A stretch of DNA of 11,222 bases from Candidatus Bathyarchaeota archaeon (GTDB lineage Archaea; Thermoproteota; Bathyarchaeia; Bathyarchaeales; UBA233), in the NCBI GenBank assembly GCA_003661945.1, contig QMXC01000015.1, positions 1 through 11,222 of the forward strand. The letters run 5' to 3'. The position numbers and the translations under genes are program-made. Of the stretch, positions 5,448-11,222 are shown piece after piece (position 1 is the first letter of the stretch; each line of letters opens with the position of its first letter). The notes beneath the pieces are model-generated. The model did not search any database. It was not told the origin of the DNA and saw only the letters and a list, made by a program, of their open reading frames with translations.

Positions 5448-6809
5448 TCATGTCCTGCTGAAGTCTTGAAGCAGTAATGCGATGAATTTTGTTCCTTTGA
5501 TGAAGCTTTCAATTTCCAAGTTCTCGTTTGGCGCGTGGACGTTTGCTTCAGGATGGCTGCATCCAACTGAGACTATGGGGTAGCCGTATGCGTTCTTGAA
5601 AAGGTGCATGGGGCCTGAACCGGGGCTTATCGGGTATATGACGGCTTTTTTCCCGTATGCTTTTTCAGCGGTTTTCGCTACTGTTTGAACGAATTTGTCG
5701 TTTACCGGGGTTTTCGCTGGGTCTGTTGAGCCGTATTTGGTGATTTTCACGTCTTTGAAGCCGCTGTTTCTCAGATGGTTAACGAGTTTTCCGAAGATTT
5801 CGGTCGGCGTCTGGTTTGGGACTAGGCGAAAGTCGAGTTTCGCCATCGCTGTTCGAGGCACTATTGTTTTTGAGCCAGCGCCAGTATAGCCGGAAACTAT
5901 GCCGTTTATGGTGCAAGACGGGTTGCAAAGAAGAGCTTTAAGCGCTTCTTTTCCGCTTCTTTTCAGCAAAAACTCTTTGAGTCCAAGTTCCCTTCGCCAT
6001 TCTTCCTCATCAAACGGAATCTCCTCGATGTAATGTAGCTCCTCTTTCGACGGTGCTTTAACGTTGTCGTAGAAGCCTTCGATGAGTATTTCCTCTTTCT
6101 CGTTTTTGATGGCGTTTAACATCCATACGAGACGCCAAGCCGGGTTTGGAACAAGTGGAGCATTAGCCGAGTGGACGTCTTTGACGGCGCCTTCGACGCG
6201 TAGTTCGACGGAAAGGATTCCCTTAAGCCCCAAGTAAAGGCACGGTCTGCCCTCCCTGTCGGTTCCGCCGAATTCCCATATAACCGCGTCTGCGGAAAAC
6301 AGTTCCTTATTCTCGTTTATCACTTGCTTGAGGTGGGGGCTTCCTATTTCTTCTTCGCCGTCTACCACGAATTTCACGTTGACCGGAACGTCGCCCACCG
6401 TTTTTAAGTAAGACTCGACGGCTTTAAGCCTAGAGACGAGGTTTCCCTTGTTGTCTGATGCTCCTCTACCGTAAATTTTTCCTTCCCTAATTTCGCCGCT
6501 GAAGGGACCGGATATCCATTGTTCGATTGGGTCCGGCGGCTGAACGTCGTAGTGGTCGTAGAACAGCAGCGTTTTGTCTGTTTCTCCAGACCTTATTTCG
6601 CCGTATACGACGGGGTTTCCTTCCTCCAGCTGGATTATACGCGTTGTTAACCCTGTTTCCTTCATGAGTTTTTCAACAAGCTCGGCGCATTCTTGGATTC
6701 CTTCGCCTTTCGCTGAAATGCTTGGCTGTCTCACGAGTTGAATGAGTGTTTCCACAAAGTCGCGGGAATTGGCGTCAATATAGGCGTATACGTTTTCGAG
6801 GTTTTCCAT
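5448..6809 (-). CDS. M20 family metallopeptidase (dipeptidase / carboxypeptidase G2-like)
   Basis: A cytosolic two-metal peptidase or amidohydrolase, 453 residues from the ATG at 6809. Family landmarks from that start: YDHYDVQPPDP with metal ligand His86 and Asp88, GRGASDNKGN with bridging Asp119, DGEEEIGS with the catalytic Glu153 and ligand Glu154, a Glu at about 179 (WEFGG) where related enzymes have an Asp or Glu ligand, the dimer-domain DVHSAN with His213, and the final ligand His425 in VHAPNENLE. The insertion between the halves (about 200-320) is the lid/dimerisation domain. The YDHYDVQP and VHAPNE forms fit the CNDP-dipeptidase-like branch, so hydrolysis of dipeptides is likely, but the substrate is not readable. 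A TTG at 6821 would add four residues. Neither start has a strong ribosome binding site. The MBL gene follows 33 nt later. Confidence 0.93.
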   Translation of the reverse strand: MENLENVYAYIDANSRDFVETLIQLVRQPSISAKGEGIQECAELVEKLMKETGLTTRIIQLEEGNPVVYGEIRSGETDKTLLFYDHYDVQPPDPIEQWISGPFSGEIREGKIYGRGASDNKGNLVSRLKAVESYLKTVGDVPVNVKFVVDGEEEIGSPHLKQVINENKELFSADAVIWEFGGTDREGRPCLYLGLKGILSVELRVEGAVKDVHSANAPLVPNPAWRLVWMLNAIKNEKEEILIEGFYDNVKAPSKEELHYIEEIPFDEEEWRRELGLKEFLLKRSGKEALKALLCNPSCTINGIVSGYTGAGSKTIVPRTAMAKLDFRLVPNQTPTEIFGKLVNHLRNSGFKDVKITKYGSTDPAKTPVNDKFVQTVAKTAEKAYGKKAVIYPISPGSGPMHLFKNAYGYPIVSVGCSHPEANVHAPNENLEIESFIKGTKFIALLLQDFSRT

Positions 6810-6847
6810 AGGGCTATTCAACTCTTTTCTGTTAAGCTGTTCAACTT

Positions 6848-7360
6848 TTATAACGTTAAAGGCTTACCGTATTCTTCACTGAAGAAGATTTCGGTAAACT
6901 TTTTCCTAGGTCTGGCTTCCGGCGTCTCGTCAGGCACCCCTATGGGCAGTAGAGCCACCACTTTGAGCTTTTCCGGAACTTTAAGCAGTTTCTTTACTTT
7001 TTCTTCCTCGAAGGCTCCTATCCAGCATGTGCCGTAGCCTAGGCTGGTGGCCGTCAGAACCATGTGTTCCAACGCTATCATTACGTCTTGTTTGAACCAT
7101 TTCGGCGAAGCATCGGGGTCTGCTAAAGCCACGACTATGACGGCTGCGTCGGCGAGAAACATCTGTTTCGACGCGATTTCCGCTAGAAGCCTCTTTCTCT
7201 CACGGGTTTCGACTATTATAAACTGCCACGGCTGAAGATTTTTAGCTGAAGGCGCCAAACGAGCCGCTTCAAGAATCTGTTGTAAATGTTCAGTGGGAAT
7301 TTCTTCCGGCTTGTATCTCCGTATGCTTCTCCGCTTCTTTATGGCTTCTAAAACGTTCAT
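6848..7360 (-). CDS. nitroreductase-family FMN-dependent oxidoreductase
   Basis: A 170-residue flavoprotein of the NfsB/FRP-like superfamily, which normally forms dimers with FMN at the interface and uses NAD(P)H to reduce nitro-aromatics, quinones or other electron acceptors. FMN-contact motifs are RRSIRRY (10-16), LAPSAKNLQPWQF (35-47), TSLGYGTCWIGAF (105-117) and LLPIGVPDETPEARPRKKF (137-155). The physiological substrate cannot be inferred. I chose ATG 7360 because the protein then starts MNVLEAIKKRRS, as family members do, and GAAGG lies 9 nt upstream. ATG 7366 and 7369 and a GTG at 7414 lie in the same frame; the last would add an unlikely basic tail. The M20 gene follows 38 nt after its stop, on the same strand, so co-transcription is possible. 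Confidence 0.93.
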   Translation of the reverse strand: MNVLEAIKKRRSIRRYKPEEIPTEHLQQILEAARLAPSAKNLQPWQFIIVETRERKRLLAEIASKQMFLADAAVIVVALADPDASPKWFKQDVMIALEHMVLTATSLGYGTCWIGAFEEEKVKKLLKVPEKLKVVALLPIGVPDETPEARPRKKFTEIFFSEEYGKPLTL

Positions 7361-7467
7361 TTTCATCATCCTTCTGTAGGAAAGGGCGAGGCGGGTTTTA
7401 TGTATTACGTGCACAAGGCGGGAAAGTTTATAGTTTTGACTTCGTATTTAAAGCTCGAGGGAAACTT
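7361..7467. promoter_or_regulatory. divergent promoter region between the nitroreductase and the ATPase-ligase unit
   Basis: This 107-nt gap separates two gene units that point away from each other. The rightward promoter is the element at 7421-7433. For the leftward gene, minus-strand candidates are ACATAAAACC (about 7394-7403) and ACTATAAAC (7426-7434), the latter being the same box read on the other strand. No clear operator repeat was found. Confidence 0.5.
7421..7433 (+). promoter_or_regulatory. BRE/TATA promoter element for the ATPase-ligase unit
   Basis: GGAAAGTTTATAG combines a purine-rich BRE-like part with TTTATA (7427-7432). It places transcription start near 7453-7456, just before the ribosome binding site GAGGG (7457-7461), which is 6 nt from the ATG at 7468. 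The geometry is normal for an archaeal promoter with a very short leader. Confidence 0.55.
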
Positions 7468-8712
7468 ATGGTTGAAGAAAGCGACGTAATCGATTTTCTC
7501 AAAACGCGAGGTGGACAAGCTACTTTGGACGAGGTGGCTGAAGCCCTCGGAGTTCCAAAATACGGCTCGAACTCGGCTTACACGGTTTTACAGTCGCTAC
7601 GTTCCAAAGGGGTCATCGAAAGGAAAGGCGAAAAATGGATTCTAACCGCTGTTCCAGCGGAAAAACCTCCACAACCAGAAGTTCCAGCTGCTGCTGCGCC
7701 TCCGGAAACAAAGCCTATAACCGAACAGTCTGCAGCGGCGCCCGACATTGAGACTTTAATGAAAGCCATGACGAAAACGTTGGCTGAAGCCATGAAAGCC
7801 GCAAAGGCGCCGTCGGACCAGTGGGAACTAGCTACAAAGCCTATGAAGACGGAGATTGAGGCGAAAGAGGAAAAGCTCGGCGTTTTCGTTTTGAAGCCGG
7901 ATGAGGCTGCTGAAGCTAAAAAGCCTCTGGTTGGTTTCCCAACGGGCACTTTTCTCGACAAGTTTTTCTTATCTCCGGAAGGAGAGCCTTTAAACGGCAT
8001 ACCCGTCTGTGGACAGTTTGCTATAACGGGTCTTCCCGGCGCTGGAAAGTCAATTCTGGTTGAAGAGATAGCTGTAAGGGTCTCTTCTTCGGGTCACAAG
8101 GTGTTGTTTGCCACGGCAGAAGACACTTGGAAAAGCCCAACTCCACGTTTTGATTTGCAGTCGCGTTTGAAGCAGAAAGCCGACATTTTAGGGCTGGACT
8201 GGAGCAAAATACGTGAGAACCTTTTCGTGCTGGACACGGTGGCTTACCCCGAACTTCGGGAATGGAGCACTTTTGCCGAAACTTATCGTTACGTCGTGGA
8301 GAAAGAGAAGATTGAACTCGCCATAATTGACTCCGTCACCGTGCTTGAAGCTTATCGCGGTGCACTAAAATACCGTGTCATGGAACTTGCACGTTACAAT
8401 CAGATGCACGGTGTTACAGCGCTCTACGTAAATCAGCGTAGTGCTGAAACTTGGGACAGCTATGACATGGCTGGCGGAATTGGCCTCGCGCACAACTTGG
8501 ACGGAACCATACTTGTGGATTACGGGCGCATCTACTGGCAAGACCAGCAGATAGACCTCGAAGCCAAACGCGGCGAATTCGTTCGCATAGCTCGTGTCCT
8601 CGACTGTCGAATGTGCAATTTCGAGAGGAGAAGGATACGTGTCGACATAACTTCTGACGGTTTCTTACGCGCCCTCGAGCCTATACCCAAATCTTCCACG
8701 CAACAAAGCTGA
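7468..8712 (+). CDS. winged-helix domain fused to RecA/KaiC-like ATPase, function unknown
   Basis: A 414-residue protein with three parts. Residues 1-60 form a winged-helix DNA-binding-like domain (VIDFLKTRGGQATLDEVAEA, then a recognition helix around SAYTVLQSLRSKG and the wing VIERKGEKWIL). Residues 61-150 are a Pro/Ala-rich linker with a helical, charged stretch (94-135). Residues 155-405 are a RecA-superfamily ATPase: Walker A GLPGAGKS (188-195), a carboxylate in ATAED (Glu218), Walker B ELAIIDS (Asp288) and YVNQ (Gln323) in the sensor position. The P-loop looks more like KaiC/RadB-type proteins than RadA, and there is no helix-hairpin-helix domain. A CRMC motif lies at 380-383. It is followed 15 nt later by DNA ligase. 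I infer a DNA-binding ATPase in repair, recombination or regulation; the exact role is unknown. Start: ATG with GAGGG 6 nt upstream. Composition matches the neighbours. Confidence 0.88.
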   Translation: MVEESDVIDFLKTRGGQATLDEVAEALGVPKYGSNSAYTVLQSLRSKGVIERKGEKWILTAVPAEKPPQPEVPAAAAPPETKPITEQSAAAPDIETLMKAMTKTLAEAMKAAKAPSDQWELATKPMKTEIEAKEEKLGVFVLKPDEAAEAKKPLVGFPTGTFLDKFFLSPEGEPLNGIPVCGQFAITGLPGAGKSILVEEIAVRVSSSGHKVLFATAEDTWKSPTPRFDLQSRLKQKADILGLDWSKIRENLFVLDTVAYPELREWSTFAETYRYVVEKEKIELAIIDSVTVLEAYRGALKYRVMELARYNQMHGVTALYVNQRSAETWDSYDMAGGIGLAHNLDGTILVDYGRIYWQDQQIDLEAKRGEFVRIARVLDCRMCNFERRRIRVDITSDGFLRALEPIPKSSTQQS

Positions 8713-8727
8713 AAAGGGACACCTTGA

Positions 8728-10527
8728 ATGCCCGTAGTGAAGCCGCCTACCTTCGAAGAACTCGTAAAAACCTATGGAAGCCCGAAAGCAGCGATAACGC
8801 ACTTAATAGAGTCCGGTTTCACTCCGGAAAAAATCGAGTGGAAGATAGGTGTTCCCTACTATCTGACACGCCTATACATGGAAGGCATTGAACCCGCAAG
8901 GGATACTCCTTTCATCGAAATAGTGAAGGTCTACGAACGGCTCGCGGTTCTACGTGGAAAACGGGGGAAAGAAACAGAGCTCACAAAATTCTTTCAAACC
9001 TTTAACCTAGACTTGGAAACCAAAATAAGGCTGGCTCTAGGCTCCATAACCGACGAAAGCCTAAAAATAGGTCCAGGCATAGTGGAGCGGTCGCTAAGCT
9101 TAGCAACAGGCGCCTCGATAAACGAGGTTAGAAAGCTTCTCATAGACTACGGTGAACACGGCGAAGTAGCGTTTCTCTTAACAAAAGATAAGCCTCCAAA
9201 GCTATGGGCTGGAGAGGTCTACACGGCGATTAGGTTTTTACCTAGGCTTTCGGGGATAAGAGCTCGGGAGCTCTACGTTTCAAGCCTGCTGAGACGAGCC
9301 ACCCCCGTGGAGGCAAAGTATATAGTGCGGCTTCTGCTCGGCGACCTAAAACTCGGGTACCATCAACGCACGGTCATGCGCGCAGTCGCTAGAACCTACA
9401 ATGTTCCAGTTGAACTAGTCGAAAACGTTTGCGCCATCACCGGAGTAGTAGACGGGCTTATGCTGGCTTCAGAAGGCGAACTAAAACTTTCAGAGGTGAA
9501 GCTTCGTCCCGGACGGTTTTTGAAGCCACAGCTCGCCCACTTATACGAGCCGGACAAGGTAGTTTATCCGGTTCGAGCCGAATACAAGGTCGACGGCAGC
9601 CGCCTCCAAATCCACAAGTGGGGCACCCAAATATGGCTGTTCTCGAGAAGAGGCGTTGAGAAATCGAAAACGTTACCCGAAATCGTTGAAATAGCACGCG
9701 GGTTTAGGGCTCACAGCTGCATAGTCGACAGTGAAGTCGTAGCCATCAACAACGAAGGGCAGTTCTTACCCTTTCAAGTTCTGCTGGAAAGAACCGTTCC
9801 CCGCAAGCTTTCGCCGGAACAGCTCAAAGAAAGGATGCGGAAGGTAAAGATAACCGTTCGCGCCTTCGACATACTCTACGTGAACGGAAGAGAACTCTTG
9901 AACATTCCATTAGCTGAGCGACGTAAATACTTAGTTGAGGTTGTGCCTTCCGAATACTTAATGGAAGGAGTCGAGTGTAGAAGCGAGGTTGAACTGTTAA
10001 CGTTCTATGAAGAAGCGTTAAGAAAGGGCTTAGAAGGCATCGTGGTAAAAAATCTGAACGCGGTCTACGAGGTTGGGCGTCGAACCTATACTTGGCTTAA
10101 ACTGAAGCCTGAACGCGACACTATTGACTGCACCATAGTGAAAGCTCTTTACGGAAAGGGAAAACGGGCTGGGCTCTATTCGTCTTTTCTGCTCGCCGTT
10201 CGAGACCCGCGGGAAAGACGCCTATACACCATCGGACGCGTTTCCAACCTTCCTGAACAAATAATGGAGGCTCTTCGAAGCATAATTGAGCAGACTAAGA
10301 CAAGCGAAGACCGTGAAGGCGTGTTCGTCAAGCCTTCTGTTGTTTTGGAAGTAACCTTTCAAGAAATTCAGAAGACAGACGAGTATACTAGCGGATATGC
10401 TCTACGCGTGCCTAAGGTTGTTAGGTTCAGAGAGGACAAAAAGGTTGAGGAAATCGATGATGTAAACAAGCTGGCGAAGCTTTATGAGCTGCAATACGAG
10501 CGGCACCCGATTAAAGAGCTTCCGTAA
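8728..10527 (+). CDS. lig: ATP-dependent DNA ligase, archaeal type
   Basis: A 599-residue ligase that seals nicks in DNA through an enzyme-AMP intermediate, used in replication and repair. The N-terminal DNA-binding domain spans about 1-255 (including RLLLGDLKLGYHQRTVMRA, 201-219). The adenylation domain has motif I EYKVDGSR with the AMP-accepting Lys287, FSRRG (305-309), motif III VDSEVVA (Glu336), motif IIIa VRAFDILYVNG, motif IV EGIVVK (436-441) and motif V WLKLKPE (456-462). A C-terminal OB-fold follows (about 463-599, with GRVSNL and EVTFQEIQKTDEY). Length is normal. Motif III reads DSE rather than the more usual DGE, and the pre-motif-I loop reads FLKPQLA instead of RPMLA. Start ATG 8728 has AAGGG 9 nt upstream. 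It is co-directional with the ATPase gene (15 nt gap) and is probably translated from the same transcript. Confidence 0.97.
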   Translation: MPVVKPPTFEELVKTYGSPKAAITHLIESGFTPEKIEWKIGVPYYLTRLYMEGIEPARDTPFIEIVKVYERLAVLRGKRGKETELTKFFQTFNLDLETKIRLALGSITDESLKIGPGIVERSLSLATGASINEVRKLLIDYGEHGEVAFLLTKDKPPKLWAGEVYTAIRFLPRLSGIRARELYVSSLLRRATPVEAKYIVRLLLGDLKLGYHQRTVMRAVARTYNVPVELVENVCAITGVVDGLMLASEGELKLSEVKLRPGRFLKPQLAHLYEPDKVVYPVRAEYKVDGSRLQIHKWGTQIWLFSRRGVEKSKTLPEIVEIARGFRAHSCIVDSEVVAINNEGQFLPFQVLLERTVPRKLSPEQLKERMRKVKITVRAFDILYVNGRELLNIPLAERRKYLVEVVPSEYLMEGVECRSEVELLTFYEEALRKGLEGIVVKNLNAVYEVGRRTYTWLKLKPERDTIDCTIVKALYGKGKRAGLYSSFLLAVRDPRERRLYTIGRVSNLPEQIMEALRSIIEQTKTSEDREGVFVKPSVVLEVTFQEIQKTDEYTSGYALRVPKVVRFREDKKVEEIDDVNKLAKLYELQYERHPIKELP

Positions 10528-10529
10528 GG

Positions 10530-11222
10530 CTAGTCTTCCCGCCACTTCGCCTTCGCAGCCGTCAGCATAATCGAAACCGCCGTAACCGCTATCAGCAGAG
10601 CCCACCGCAAAACAAGAACTTCCATAGGCATCGAAGCTAAACCGGAGTAAGCCCGTATAAGCCCAGCTGAATTCGACGTTGGAAACAGCAGTGAAATCCA
10701 GCTGAGGCTGCCTAACATTTCTTCAGGGTAATAAACCGGCGGTAGAAATATCAAGCCTATTCCAAGGATGTTTGAAATGTTGTTTAACGTGTAAGGCGAA
10801 GATTTCCGCATGTAGGTGGATATGAAAAAGCCTATAGAACTCATCGAAGCCCAGCATAGGAGCAGAGCAGCTATTAACCATCCGACCGACGAAAGGGTTA
10901 ATATGCCCATCCCGAAGGCGATTGCCGCGAAAAATATTATTCCGGGCAGTGAAAGTATAAGCGGCGCTATCGCCACGCCTAACGCGTAGGAAAGCGGATG
11001 CACCGGCATAGCAACTATCATTTCCCTTATCTTCACGTATCTGTCCCATGTCATGTCTTGTATTCCCGCCGCTATGCCTATGAAGGCTACCATCGAAATC
11101 ATAGTGCCCACGAGTCCTTGGCCTATCATTCCTTGACTGAAAATAGTGATAAAGAACAGCGGGATTACGCTGATTAGCCCTATGACTAGGAGTATTAGGG
11201 GTTGACGTTTAAGGTCGGGAAG
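10530..11222 (-). CDS. ABC-2 type transporter permease, 5' end beyond window
   Basis: The frame stays open from the TAG at 10530-10532 to the right edge, giving 230 residues. The visible N-terminus (LPDLKRQPLILLVIGLI) looks close to the true start, since ABC-2 permeases begin with a short D-L/K-R-x-P-like stretch before the first helix. About six membrane segments are visible: roughly 9-28, 36-54, 77-108 (long), 113-134, 147-165 and 200-224. The order, the cytosolic loop RYVKIREMIVAMPVHPLSYA and the YxxPEEMLGSLSWISLLFPT region before the last helix fit ABC-2 exporters. The substrate is not readable; such permeases export drugs, polysaccharides or lipids with a separate ATPase, probably encoded beyond position 11222. 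The gene converges on the DNA ligase with 2 nt between stop codons. Confidence 0.88.
   Translation of the reverse strand, partial: LPDLKRQPLILLVIGLISVIPLFFITIFSQGMIGQGLVGTMISMVAFIGIAAGIQDMTWDRYVKIREMIVAMPVHPLSYALGVAIAPLILSLPGIIFFAAIAFGMGILTLSSVGWLIAALLLCWASMSSIGFFISTYMRKSSPYTLNNISNILGIGLIFLPPVYYPEEMLGSLSWISLLFPTSNSAGLIRAYSGLASMPMEVLVLRWALLIAVTAVSIMLTAAKAKWRED

Noticed and set aside
7578..8000. 140-codon minus-strand frame opposite the ATPase linker
   Set aside because: It exists because the Ala/Pro-rich linker lacks stop codons on the other strand; the translation is low-complexity Ser/Ala/Gly.
7468..8712. Calling the ATPase RadA recombinase or a circadian KaiC
   Set aside because: There is no helix-hairpin-helix domain and only one ATPase domain, and the P-loop reads GLPGAGKS. 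Family-level naming only is justified.
1..11222. tRNA, rRNA, CRISPR, insertion sequence, prophage or toxin-antitoxin elements
   Set aside because: Coding genes fill nearly all the window, gaps are at most about 107 nt, and no repeat arrays, transposase motifs or cloverleaf-like sequences were seen.

Overview
This is an archaeal chromosomal segment. The signs are eL18, uL13, uS9 and uS2 ribosomal proteins, the archaeal RNA polymerase subunits D and N, an archaeal-type ATP-dependent DNA ligase and a MEMO-family protein. A 12 nt Fe-S domain insert in RpoD with eight cysteines, frequent GTG/TTG starts and an enolase gene inside the ribosomal/RNAP cluster suggest the TACK side of the archaea. A Bathyarchaeia-like organism is my best guess from general resemblance, not a proof; note that '12 nt' is not meant as the insert size, which is about 45 residues.

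Layout. Positions 1-4325 on the minus strand hold one tightly packed core operon, transcribed right to left: rpoD, rpl18e, rpl13, rps9, rpoN, eno, rps2, and the first 28 codons of a MEMO-family gene cut by the window edge. Genes overlap by 1-14 nt or lie 1-9 nt apart, and ribosome binding sites lie inside the preceding gene or its stop codon. A 93-nt gap upstream of rpoD (4326-4418) carries a strong inverted repeat.

Positions 4419-6821, also minus strand, hold an MBL-fold nuclease-like protein (COG1236-like) and an M20 metallopeptidase 33 nt apart. A nitroreductase-family flavoprotein (6848-7360) follows on the same strand.

At about 7361-7467 there is a divergent promoter region. From it a two-gene plus-strand unit runs right: a winged-helix plus RecA/KaiC-like ATPase (7468-8712), then 15 nt later an ATP-dependent DNA ligase (8728-10527). 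The ligase converges, with only 2 nt between stop codons, on an ABC-2 type permease gene that runs off the right edge (10530-11222, minus strand).

How the genes work together. The left half couples translation (four ribosomal proteins), transcription (RpoD, RpoN) and a glycolytic enzyme in one transcript. The plus-strand pair joins a putative DNA-binding RecA-fold ATPase to the replicative/repair ligase, so a role in DNA repair or ligase regulation is a reasonable inference, but nothing in the sequence proves it. The MBL protein 2-3 kb away resembles nucleases of the type that accompany ATP-dependent ligases in bacteria, which makes the neighbourhood worth a comparative look. No rRNA, tRNA, CRISPR array, insertion sequence or prophage signal was seen.
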